From Xylocopilactobacillus apicola (lineage in GTDB: Bacteria; Bacillota; Bacilli; Lactobacillales; Lactobacillaceae): a stretch of DNA of 64,000 nucleotides. The position numbers and the translations under genes were made by a program. The notes below the pieces were generated by a model. It did not search any database. It was given only the letters and a program-made list of their open reading frames with translations, and was not told the origin of the DNA. The DNA is taken from positions 682,001 through 746,000 of the forward strand of contig NZ_AP026802.1 of the NCBI RefSeq assembly GCF_033095985.1, in the 5' to 3' direction. Shown in pieces: positions 1 through 7,604 of this stretch (positions within the stretch are counted from its first letter, which is position 1; the number at the start of each line of letters is the position of its first letter).

Positions 1-2
1 TT

Positions 3-497
3 ATTTATGTTGGAGAGCTTACTTCCTGTACCACTCCTAAGCAGATTTTCTATAAGCAAATGTTAAAAAAATTAGAAAATACAATTTCTGATGATAGTAA
101 ACATAATCTTTATATTTTAGATCGGGAGATGCGCAAAATTATAACAAAAGAAATTTTTGATTTTGGTCTTCCGCTTGAAATTAGTGACGATTGGTCGCTT
201 AATGATATAATAGGAATGATGGATATTAGCTACTGTTTCCATCAAAACAATGAACCATTAAATATTTTAGGCGAGTTTATTGATCTTTCTTTTTATTTAA
301 CAAATACTAAAATTTTGTTATTTACAAACTTGAACCGCTATTTGTCAAAAGAGCAACTTCAGAAGATAGTTTATGAAAGTAAAAGTAAAAAAGTTACAAT
401 CTTGAGTGTCAATTTATCTAGTGACATGGAGGATATAGAAGCGGATGAAAATGGGTGCTTTATTGATAATGATTTCACTATGTTCAAAAATCGATAG
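3..497 (+). CDS. csn2: CRISPR-associated protein Csn2, 5' truncated by the window edge
   Basis: The reading frame is open from the window edge to TAG at 495-497, giving 164 C-terminal residues. The internal ATG at 60 is probably not the start, because the frame continues upstream with plausible sequence. Csn2 is a ring-forming protein that binds double-stranded DNA ends and takes part in spacer acquisition in type II-A systems. Support is mainly position, directly before a type II-A repeat array, plus a Csn2-like C-terminal pattern: a segment around FYLTNTKILLFTNLNRYLS, then a helix and a short beta strand. cas9, cas1, cas2 and the tracrRNA would lie to the left, outside the window. The gene ends only 16 bp before the first repeat. 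Confidence 0.85.
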   Translation: MYVGELTSCTTPKQIFYKQMLKKLENTISDDSKHNLYILDREMRKIITKEIFDFGLPLEISDDWSLNDIIGMMDISYCFHQNNEPLNILGEFIDLSFYLTNTKILLFTNLNRYLSKEQLQKIVYESKSKKVTILSVNLSSDMEDIEADENGCFIDNDFTMFKNR

Positions 498-513
498 AGC
501 GAACACATGTTCC
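498..513 (+). promoter_or_regulatory. Very short CRISPR leader between csn2 and repeat 1
   Basis: Only 16 bp separate the csn2 stop from the first repeat. They contain an imperfect palindrome with arms GAACA (501-505) and TGTTC (508-512), ending one base before repeat 1. Type II-A leaders usually carry the array promoter and a leader-anchoring site next to repeat 1. The anchoring site could lie here, but the promoter would have to be inside the 3' end of csn2 or further upstream. I see no convincing promoter in the last 100 bp of csn2. Confidence 0.5.
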
Positions 514-2067
514 GCTTCAGAACTATGTCAAATTGATGAGGTTAGGACCAAAATACTTTTAATTACTCAACCACTTTTGGCTTCAGAACTATGTCAAATT
601 GATGAGGTTAGGACCTTATAAATTGCTGTTTGATCGATATGCTGGGCTTCAGAACTATGTCAAATTGATGAGGTTAGGACCTTCGATGGTTCCAACAAGT
701 TTTGTCCCTACGCTTCAGAACTATGTCAAATTGATGAGGTTAGGACCCAGCTATTGGAGATGACGATTTTAGTGTAAGCTTCAGAACTATGTCAAATTGA
801 TGAGGTTAGGACCTTAATTCCCAAACCAATGAGTCAATTACAGGCTTCAGAACTATGTCAAATTGATGAGGTTAGGACCAGCCGGGTAACACATACGCAA
901 AAATTCAAAGCTTCAGAACTATGTCAAATTGATGAGGTTAGGACCCTGTATCATAGTCACCGTTTGGTAGTTTATGCTTCAGAACTATGTCAAATTGATG
1001 AGGTTAGGACCTATGATCGCTTGTGTAAGGTCAAGTACAACGCTTCAGAACTATGTCAAATTGATGAGGTTAGGACCGCGGCTGATACTTTAAACTGGTA
1101 TATGAATGCTTCAGAACTATGTCAAATTGATGAGGTTAGGACCGCTTTCCGTTTGCATGTCGTGATGATCCTTGCTTCAGAACTATGTCAAATTGATGAG
1201 GTTAGGACCAAAAGTTAGATGAACATAAAGCAAGCGACGGCTTCAGAACTATGTCAAATTGATGAGGTTAGGACCCAATTTTAAATAAAACAGAACCAGA
1301 AATAGGCTTCAGAACTATGTCAAATTGATGAGGTTAGGACCTCATGACTGTGATCACTACAGAAGTTGGTGGCTTCAGAACTATGTCAAATTGATGAGGT
1401 TAGGACCTGCGTCGAGTACTGCTAGTGTACTACGGTCGCTTCAGAACTATGTCAAATTGATGAGGTTAGGACCAAAGCTACAAATCGGCGATCCTAGCAC
1501 TTAGCTTCAGAACTATGTCAAATTGATGAGGTTAGGACCTGCGTCGAGTCCTGCTAGTGTACTATGGGCGCTTCAGAACTATGTCAAATTGATGAGGTTA
1601 GGACCTGGGGCTTACATTCAAGTGTACTATAATATGCTTCAGAACTATGTCAAATTGATGAGGTTAGGACCTCAATAATGGTAATACAGCAGAAAGATGC
1701 GGCTTCAGAACTATGTCAAATTGATGAGGTTAGGACCGAATCAAAAATATGAGCGACGCAACAGCCGGCTTCAGAACTATGTCAAATTGATGAGGTTAGG
1801 ACCCAACTCCAGGTGATGCAACCCCCAGTGAACGCTTCAGAACTATGTCAAATTGATGAGGTTAGGACCGTTATGTATCGAAACAAATATCCAACTTACG
1901 CTTCAGAACTATGTCAAATTGATGAGGTTAGGACCTACCACCACGGACAGATAACTACATCGAAGGCTTCAGAACTATGTCAAATTGATGAGGTTAGGAC
2001 CATAATCAGCGTCAAGACAACTGGTTTGATGGCTTCAGAACTATGTCAAATTGATGAGGTTAAGACT
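514..2067 (+). CRISPR. Type II-A CRISPR array, 24 repeats and 23 spacers
   Basis: A 36-bp repeat starts at 514 and recurs every 66 bp to 2032, so all 23 spacers are exactly 30 bp. The repeat begins GCTTCAGAACTATG and ends GAGGTTAGGACC. The start resembles the common type II-A form GTTTTAGAGCTATG, which sets the orientation, in the same direction as csn2. Repeats 1-23 are identical. The last repeat (2032-2067) differs at positions 32 (G to A) and 36 (C to T), marking the leader-distal end and agreeing with the orientation. Because 66 is a multiple of 3, some stretches stay open and give false repetitive ORFs. Spacers 14, 16 and 17 are related (see findings). No anti-repeat was seen in the flanks, so the tracrRNA is probably near cas9, off the window. 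Confidence 0.98.
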
Positions 2068-2162
2068 ATTTTTATTAATTAATGAGATAAAAATAATTGT
2101 AGTCCAATCTGTCAGTACCTAGTAAAATAGGCATAAAAAATTTAAAATATTTGCTTTTTTGA

Positions 2163-2172
2163 TGTTATAATC
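2163..2172 (+). promoter_or_regulatory. -10 element and half operator upstream of gntR
   Basis: TGTTATAATC at 2163-2172 contains a perfect -10 hexamer (TATAAT, 2166-2171). It repeats exactly the right half and centre of the palindrome in front of the PTS gene (3076-3093). This suggests that the GntR protein also controls its own promoter. No good -35 at 17 bp was found; TTTAAA at 2141-2146 is 19 bp away. A terminator-like hairpin lies just downstream at 2197-2229, so the transcript may be attenuated. Confidence 0.4.
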
Positions 2173-2196
2173 TAAAAAATTAAAATTTGTTTTCCG

Positions 2197-2229
2197 AAAA
2201 ATCACTAAAACTTAATAGTGGATTTTTTT
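2197..2229 (+). terminator. Rho-independent terminator after the CRISPR array
   Basis: Arms AATCACTA (2200-2207) and TAGTGGATT (2216-2224) pair with one bulged G and are followed by a run of seven T at 2223-2229. It is the first terminator after the last repeat and probably ends the pre-crRNA. It could also attenuate any transcript starting near 2178. The rest of the 2068-2340 gap is AT-rich, with no gene recognised. Confidence 0.6.
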
Positions 2230-2317
2230 GTTATAGAAAAAATTGCATACATGTTTTATCATCAGATGTACAAAAATTGTTAATGATCAAAAATTAGAAT
2301 TCATGTAGGTTGATTTT

Positions 2318-2344
2318 ATGAAAAAAGTAGAGGAATTATTTTGA
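2318..2344 (+). other. Possible 8-codon leader peptide overlapping the gntR start
   Basis: ATG at 2318 opens MKKVEELF and stops at TGA 2342-2344, which overlaps the TTG start of the regulator at 2341 (TTGA). Such an overlap would couple translation of the two. The Shine-Dalgarno for this ATG is weak (TAGG near 2306). The sequence AGAGGAA inside the mini-ORF also serves as the binding site for the TTG, so the overlap may be chance. Confidence 0.25.
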
Positions 2345-3027
2345 AATCTGGAATTCTATATAAAGAAATTGCTTCGTCGATTAAAAAGGATCTTTTGAAT
2401 GGTAAATATCCAGTGGGGACTTTAATTCCATCAGAGAATGAACTGGAGACTAAATTTGATGTCAGCAAAATAACAATAAGAAATGCGATCCAGCTTTTAG
2501 AAACCGAAGGTTTTTTGGAAAAAAAGCAAGGGATCGGAACAATGGTCATTAGTGATCGCCTATTTAATAAACTATCGAAGGCCGATTCTTTTACTTCTAT
2601 TTTGCAAAAAAGTGGCAAAAAAATTGAAAAAGAAGTTTTGAGTATAGAAAATATTGAACCAAAAGAGTTTGCCGATGTAAACCATCGGATCACGAAAATT
2701 GAACGAGTTTATTGTCTTGACGGAGTTCCTTATATTTATTTTACTCATTTTATTTTGTTTACTGATCACCTGTCTGAATTTAAAAATATTAATCAAAAAT
2801 CATTGTATAGCGTGATTAAAGAAATGGGAGAAAATATTGGATCTTTTAAGGACTCATTTAAAGCAATTCACTTGGATTCAAAAAATAAAAGAATTTTAAA
2901 AACAGATCTGGATCTAGGTATTCAAAGGGAACGCTGCTCTTATAATAGCGCAGGTGAATTAATTGAATTTTCTCGATCTATTTATTTGACTGACCTCAAT
3001 GATTACAAAATCGACTACGAAATTTGA
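2341..3027 (+). CDS. GntR/HutC-family transcriptional regulator
   Basis: 228 residues. Residues about 5-70 form a GntR winged helix-turn-helix (LYKEIASSIKKDLLNGKYP, then PSENELETKFDVSKITIRNA). The rest matches a UTRA effector-binding domain of the HutC subfamily, whose members typically sense phosphorylated sugars or similar small ligands. The TTG start is chosen because AGAGGAA lies 8-13 bp upstream and no in-frame ATG fits. The PTS gene follows after 94 bp with its own promoter, and a palindrome there (3076-3093) has a half copy before this gene. I infer control of both promoters. The inducer is unknown, possibly the phosphorylated product of the adjacent PTS. Confidence 0.85.
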   Translation: MKSGILYKEIASSIKKDLLNGKYPVGTLIPSENELETKFDVSKITIRNAIQLLETEGFLEKKQGIGTMVISDRLFNKLSKADSFTSILQKSGKKIEKEVLSIENIEPKEFADVNHRITKIERVYCLDGVPYIYFTHFILFTDHLSEFKNINQKSLYSVIKEMGENIGSFKDSFKAIHLDSKNKRILKTDLDLGIQRERCSYNSAGELIEFSRSIYLTDLNDYKIDYEI

Positions 3028-3053
3028 TAAACTTTTTTGAGTAAAACATTCTC

Positions 3054-3093
3054 TTGATAACGCTTTATTTTTAATGATTATAATGTTATAATC
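3054..3093 (+). promoter_or_regulatory. PTS-operon promoter with GntR-type palindrome and cre-like site
   Basis: TTGATA (3054-3059) could be a -35 for TATAAT at 3079-3084 (spacing 19). GATTATAA-TG-TTATAATC (3076-3093) is a perfect palindrome with 8-bp arms that covers two overlapping -10 hexamers, a natural place for the upstream GntR regulator to block RNA polymerase. TGATAACGCTTTAT (3055-3068) matches the first 12 of 14 positions of the catabolite-repression consensus TGWNANCGNTNWCA, so CcpA control is possible. AAGGAGG follows just before the start codon. Confidence 0.65.
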
Positions 3094-3121
3094 AGTTCAC
3101 TGAAATTAGAAGGAGGGTAAA

Positions 3122-4408
3122 ATGAATAATTTTGTTACATTTTTGGAACAGAAAGTAGTTCCGGTTGCTAATAAAATTGGACAGCAAAGGCACATGGCGG
3201 CAATTCGTAAAGGAATTGTTTCAACATTACCACTTACAATTGTTGGATCGTTTTTTACGATTATTTCCAACATGCCGATCCCTGCTGTGGCAAAATTTTT
3301 ATCAGCATATCAGGAAATATTAGATGTTCCATTTAGATTTACAGTGGGGATTTTGTCAGTGTATGCGACTTTTGGGATTGCCTATTCGTTAGCACAATAT
3401 TACAAATTAGATCCACTAACTAATGGAATCATTGGGGTGATGGCGTTCTTAGTTGCAACAGTAAAGCCGGTACACGTTTTAAAGCCGATAAAAGGAACTA
3501 TTGAGGCAGGAAGGTATATTTCGATTGGGAATTTAAGTGCCTCCTCATTATTTGCTGCAATTGTCACGGCGCTTGTCTCAGTTGAAATAGTTCATTATTT
3601 TACTAAACATAATATTACGATCAAAATGCCTGAGGGAGTTCCGCCAGAAGTATCGAATTCTTTTGCAGGTTTACTTCCTGCCGCAGTTGTTTTGATCTTA
3701 TTTTGGGTAATTAGACACGTTATTGGATTTAACATTGCTAACTTTTTAAGTAATCTCTTAATGCCATTAAAAGGCGTTCTAGCAGGAAATAGTTTGCTTG
3801 GCGGCCTTTTGACAATTATTTTCATTACATTTTTCTGGGTATTGGGAATTCACGGAACAGCAATTATGGATCCAATCATTCGGCCTTTTTGGGAAATGTC
3901 AATTGCTAGCAACATGGCAGAATTTCATGCAGGAGTTAATGTTCATCACCTGTCGACAATTTTTACAGAGCAATTTCTGCAATGGTTTGTTTGGATTGGT
4001 GGGGCAGGAGGAACACTTGCGTTAGTAGTACTTTTTATATTTTCAAAATCTAATTATTTGAAAGAATTAGGTAAACTTGCATTTTTACCAGGACTTTTTA
4101 ATATTAATGAACCAATCATGTTTGGTGCGCCGATTGTATTGAACCCGATTTTGGGTCTTCCCTTTATTATTGCACCACTTGTTACCGCAACGATCTCTTA
4201 TTTTGCAACAATATCGGGAATTGTTCCAATGATGATGGCCCGGTTACCATTCACGATCCCATCTCCAATAGCTGCGATGATGAGCACTAATTGGAGTTGG
4301 CAAGCAGCAGTTTTGGCAATCATTAATTTCGTTATTGATCTTGCAATTTATTATCCGTTCTTCAAAGTATTTGAACGTCAACAGTTAAAACAAGAATCAG
4401 AAAATTAA
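3122..4408 (+). CDS. PTS sugar transporter subunit EIIC, lactose/cellobiose family
   Basis: 428 residues, the normal length for a free-standing EIIC of the Lac/Cel family. The protein has about ten hydrophobic segments and a family-like N-terminus (residues 1-55, LEQKVVPVANKIGQQRHM). NINEPIMFGAPIVLNP near residues 325-340 is the conserved sugar-binding loop (NEP motif). EIIC moves the sugar across the membrane while EIIB, charged by EIIA, phosphorylates it. No EIIA or EIIB gene is nearby, so this permease must borrow them from another locus. The downstream MupG-family hydrolase suggests a phosphorylated disaccharide; cellobiose, chitobiose or a muropeptide sugar are all possible. Confidence 0.9.
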   Translation: MNNFVTFLEQKVVPVANKIGQQRHMAAIRKGIVSTLPLTIVGSFFTIISNMPIPAVAKFLSAYQEILDVPFRFTVGILSVYATFGIAYSLAQYYKLDPLTNGIIGVMAFLVATVKPVHVLKPIKGTIEAGRYISIGNLSASSLFAAIVTALVSVEIVHYFTKHNITIKMPEGVPPEVSNSFAGLLPAAVVLILFWVIRHVIGFNIANFLSNLLMPLKGVLAGNSLLGGLLTIIFITFFWVLGIHGTAIMDPIIRPFWEMSIASNMAEFHAGVNVHHLSTIFTEQFLQWFVWIGGAGGTLALVVLFIFSKSNYLKELGKLAFLPGLFNINEPIMFGAPIVLNPILGLPFIIAPLVTATISYFATISGIVPMMMARLPFTIPSPIAAMMSTNWSWQAAVLAIINFVIDLAIYYPFFKVFERQQLKQESEN

Positions 4409-4423
4409 GGAAGTAAAAAGTAG

Positions 4424-4690
4424 ATGGTTTATGGATTGTTATTTGGAGTGTATTTTATTTTTTGTCAGATCCTTGTCAGCAAGAATAAAATTCCTTCTTT
4501 TATACAAAATAAAAATACTTCTGGTACGCTCTTATTTTGTAGTTTAATTGTTGGAGCAAGTGTTGTAGTAGCGTCAATTTTCCATTTGGGTTACTTGTTG
4601 CCAGCTCTTGTGACAATTTATATGAGTTCGATTATTTTCGATAAATATATGAAAATTTTTAATAATCTAGAAAAAGGAAAGAAAATTTGA
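4424..4690 (+). CDS. Small membrane protein of unknown function in the PTS operon
   Basis: 88 residues with three hydrophobic segments at about 1-17, 32-52 and 55-70, and a lysine-rich C-terminus. I do not recognise the family. It starts 15 bp after the EIIC stop behind GGAAG, and its TGA overlaps the TTG start of the next gene (TTGA at 4687-4690). It is therefore co-transcribed and probably translationally coupled. It might be an accessory part of the transporter, which is inference from position only. Confidence 0.65.
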   Translation: MVYGLLFGVYFIFCQILVSKNKIPSFIQNKNTSGTLLFCSLIVGASVVVASIFHLGYLLPALVTIYMSSIIFDKYMKIFNNLEKGKKI

Positions 4691-5784
4691 ATCAGCGAAG
4701 ACTAGGGGTATCGGTTTATCCCGATCACTCAGATTTAAAACAAGATCAAAATTATTTAGAAAAGGCCAGCAGTCTCGGTTTTACAAGGATTTTTATGAGC
4801 ATGTTGGAAATCAATGGAGATTCGAAAGCCGTTGTTGATAAATATAAATCGATCATTGGTTTTGCCAAAGACTTAAATTATGAAATCATTTTAGATGTTT
4901 CTCCTGCGATTTTTGATACGCTAAAAATTAGCTATGATGATCTGCAGTTTTTTAAAGACCTAGGTGCCGATGGCATCCGTTTGGACAACGGTTTTGATGG
5001 CGCGAAGGAGGCCTTATTAACTTTTAATCCGCAAAATTTAATTATTGAAATTAATATGAGTAATGATGTAGCCTATTTAAATAATATTTTGAGTTATGAA
5101 GCTAATATTCCGTTCCTCTATGGCTGTCATAATTTTTACCCGCAAAAAGGAACGGGATTACCATCTTCCTTTTTCGAGAAATGTGGGCGTCGATTTAAGA
5201 GCCAAAACATTCACACGGCAGCTTTTATTTCTTCTTCGGTTGGTCAGATTGGACCTTGGGATGTTAATGACGGTTTGCCGACCCTGGAATTTGATCGCGA
5301 ATTACCTTTGGACATTCAAGCGAAGCATCTTTTTGCCACGGGCTTAATTGACGATGTAATTATTGGTAACGCTTATGCTTCAAAAGCGGAACTAGAGAAA
5401 TTGAGTAATATCGATCGTTATCAGGTTGAATTTACAATTGAAACCACTGAAAATAATAATCGGGTTGAAAACCAAATTTTATTCGATAACCAGCATGTTC
5501 GAAGAGGAGATATCAACGAAATGACGATTAGATCGACTCAAGTTCGCAAAAAATACGAAGCTGAAAAAAATCTGCCACACGATCATAACCAAACTTTTGA
5601 ACGGGGGGATGTTGTGATTGGTAACGATACTTTCGGTAAATATAAAAACGAGTTACAAGTAATTTTAGAACCACATGCTGATCCTAGGAAAAATAAAGTT
5701 GGGCGAATTATCGAAGATGAACTCTTTTTATTGGATTTCATTCGCCCTTGGTCTAAGTTTAAGTTTGTTAATTTAAACGACTAA
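4687..5784 (+). CDS. MupG/DUF871-family glycoside hydrolase (6-phospho-N-acetylmuramidase-like)
   Basis: 365 residues. An N-terminal TIM-barrel (about 1-235) begins RLGVSVYPDHSDL and contains LGADGIRLDNGFDG and GCHNFYPQKGTGL. A smaller C-terminal beta domain follows (about 240-365). The family reference, Staphylococcus aureus MupG, hydrolyses the phosphorylated MurNAc-GlcNAc disaccharide delivered by a PTS in cell-wall recycling. In lactobacilli, members also sit beside cellobiose-type EIIC genes, where the substrate is not settled. The start is TTG, overlapping the previous stop. A strong terminator follows, so the gene closes the operon. I am confident of the family but not the substrate. 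Confidence 0.85.
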   Translation: MNQRRLGVSVYPDHSDLKQDQNYLEKASSLGFTRIFMSMLEINGDSKAVVDKYKSIIGFAKDLNYEIILDVSPAIFDTLKISYDDLQFFKDLGADGIRLDNGFDGAKEALLTFNPQNLIIEINMSNDVAYLNNILSYEANIPFLYGCHNFYPQKGTGLPSSFFEKCGRRFKSQNIHTAAFISSSVGQIGPWDVNDGLPTLEFDRELPLDIQAKHLFATGLIDDVIIGNAYASKAELEKLSNIDRYQVEFTIETTENNNRVENQILFDNQHVRRGDINEMTIRSTQVRKKYEAEKNLPHDHNQTFERGDVVIGNDTFGKYKNELQVILEPHADPRKNKVGRIIEDELFLLDFIRPWSKFKFVNLND

Positions 5785-5802
5785 ATTTCTAATTGCTAGA
5801 AG

Positions 5803-5841
5803 ATCTGTGTCTCATAATAGTCTTGAGGCACAGATTTTTTT
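5803..5841 (+). terminator. Terminator of the PTS operon
   Basis: ATCTGTGTCTC (5803-5813) pairs with GAGGCACAGAT (5825-5835) over 11 bp with one G-T pair, and is followed by a T-run to 5841. Confidence 0.88.
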
Positions 5842-5939
5842 GGTTTAGAATTATAAAATTCTTAATCACCGAAATTCAAAAAAAATCAAAAATTTCTGTT
5901 ACATTTATTAACTGAGAATTACTCTAGGAGATGTAATTA

Positions 5940-6425
5940 ATGTCTAACGATAACAAAAACACAAGTTCGATTTCTAGTGGTTTTCGCCGGTTCCTTTTAA
6001 GAGATAACGTAATCGGGATGGCGATTGGTTTAGTTGTGGGATCGGCTTTTTCTAATATTATTCGCTCATTTGTGGATAATTTGATCAATCCATTTTTAAG
6101 CATTATTTTAAATCATGTGAATTTTTCACAGAAAGTTTTGCAAGTAGGCGAGGGCCAAAATATAATTACGGTCAAATGGGGCCAGTTTTTAAGCGACATA
6201 ATTAATTTTTTGATTCTAGCTTTTATCGTGTATCTAATTATTTGGTGGCTCAACAAGACTTTGGCAAAAGATCCCAAAGAACGCTTTGGTTATAGTGCCG
6301 AACTAGATGAATTAAAAGAAATTCGTAAGATCATGGCTTATCAAACTTTGCAGCAGGATAAGGATCGAAAAGAACGTGAAGAGCAGAATTATGATCATAA
6401 CGAAAATACTAGTTACCGGCATTGA
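5940..6425 (+). CDS. mscL: Large-conductance mechanosensitive channel MscL
   Basis: 161 residues. MscL opens a wide pore under hypo-osmotic shock to release solutes. The first transmembrane helix follows the typical N-terminus (FRRFLLRDNVIGMAIGLVVG, about 15-34) with VVGSAFSNII as the pore-lining part. A second helix lies at about 87-108 (IINFLILAFIVYLIIWW), then a charged cytoplasmic helix. The C-terminus is about 25-30 residues longer than most MscL proteins and is rich in D, E, K and R. GGAG lies upstream of the ATG. The acyltransferase starts within a few bases of the stop. Confidence 0.93.
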   Translation: MSNDNKNTSSISSGFRRFLLRDNVIGMAIGLVVGSAFSNIIRSFVDNLINPFLSIILNHVNFSQKVLQVGEGQNIITVKWGQFLSDIINFLILAFIVYLIIWWLNKTLAKDPKERFGYSAELDELKEIRKIMAYQTLQQDKDRKEREEQNYDHNENTSYRH

Positions 6426-6428
6426 TTG

Positions 6429-7604
6429 ATGGGAAAAATGCAAAGATCACGAAAGAATAAATCACATGTAGACTACAGCCACTATCGGCAAACAAATTTT
6501 GAGTTATTGCGAATTTTAAGTATGTACGCAATTATTATTCATCATCTGATTGCCCATAGTGGATTTTCTTGGAGTCAATTTAAGGTCACGCCTAATAAAA
6601 TTTGGTTGTTATCTGTATTACCGATTGGCAAAGTTGGAGTCGGGACCTTTATTTTAATTACCGGATATTTCACTTATCGTCATTCGCCTAAATTAAAAAC
6701 TTTGCTACGCATCACTACGACTACCAGTTTTTATTCAATTTTAATTTATATATTAGCAAATTTGACGATTCCTGGAACTCATGTTACTCCGCAAACTTTT
6801 TTTCAGAGTGTTTTTCCGATAATATCTAACCTTTACTGGTTTGCGACTGCTTATGTTTTTATGTATATTCTAATGCCTTATTTGAATATTTTAGCCGAGC
6901 GATTGGCAGTTAAGCAATATGTGATCATGCTGGGTGTATTAATCTTGTTGATTTGTGGACCAGCCTATTTGATGTATTACGGGGTGCCGGTTTATGGTTA
7001 TACCGATGTTGCAGTCATGATTCTTTTATGGCTTACTGGCGCTTTTATTCGTAAATATGAAAATTATATTCATATTAAAAGTTGGCTTCTTTGCTTGATC
7101 CTAGCAATTTTAATTATCGGTGATTTTCTTTTTCATTTTTGGGGTTTTAATCTGGGAGTCGAACATCCTAAAATATATATTTACACAATGAATATCGGCA
7201 TGTATAATTACAGCTTTTTTAGTTATGTTGTGGCAGTTGTTGTTTTTCTATTATTTAAAAACATGAAAATTAAACCTAATTTTATAATTAACTTTGCCGC
7301 CTCGGGAGTGTTTGCTGTTTATTTGATTCATGATAATCCTTATGTTTCAAATCTTATTTTTAAAACGTTTATTCATTTTCCTCAGGTCAAAGATTTACCG
7401 ACGATGATCCAACAGACTTTTACGATTCCAGCAGTGATTTTGTTAGTTTGCCTTTTGATCGAGTATACACGCTCAATTATGTTTGGAACTTTTCAAAATT
7501 ATTATTTAAATTTTTGGGTTAAAATAATAGGTAAAATCGATCGGGCTTTCACCAAATTTTTAGCCCGTATTTTTAAGCGAGGAGGAAAAAATAATGGAAA
7601 ATAA
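6429..7604 (+). CDS. Membrane acyltransferase, acyltransferase-3 family
   Basis: About 391 residues with roughly ten hydrophobic helices. The signature is near the N-terminus: NFELLRILSMYAIIIHHL, with the His typical of acyltransferase-3 enzymes. These transfer acyl groups, often acetyl, to exported polysaccharides, teichoic acids or peptidoglycan precursors. There is no C-terminal SGNH domain, so it is not a full OatA. The start is uncertain: TTG 6426, ATG 6429 and ATG 6438 are in frame and none has a clear Shine-Dalgarno; I chose ATG 6429. It overlaps the nitroreductase gene by 11 bp. The substrate is unknown. Confidence 0.82.
   Translation: MGKMQRSRKNKSHVDYSHYRQTNFELLRILSMYAIIIHHLIAHSGFSWSQFKVTPNKIWLLSVLPIGKVGVGTFILITGYFTYRHSPKLKTLLRITTTTSFYSILIYILANLTIPGTHVTPQTFFQSVFPIISNLYWFATAYVFMYILMPYLNILAERLAVKQYVIMLGVLILLICGPAYLMYYGVPVYGYTDVAVMILLWLTGAFIRKYENYIHIKSWLLCLILAILIIGDFLFHFWGFNLGVEHPKIYIYTMNIGMYNYSFFSYVVAVVVFLLFKNMKIKPNFIINFAASGVFAVYLIHDNPYVSNLIFKTFIHFPQVKDLPTMIQQTFTIPAVILLVCLLIEYTRSIMFGTFQNYYLNFWVKIIGKIDRAFTKFLARIFKRGGKNNGK

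Noticed and set aside
829-1218. Apparent 129-residue repeat protein (repeats ASELCQIDEVRT)
   Set aside because: It is the CRISPR array read in one frame; the 66-bp period is a multiple of three.
1174-1767. AGCGACG shared by spacers 11 and 19
   Set aside because: Only seven bases and at different offsets in the spacers; compatible with chance.
1813-2082. Second repeat-protein ORF with the same motif
   Set aside because: Same CRISPR artefact at the distal end of the array.
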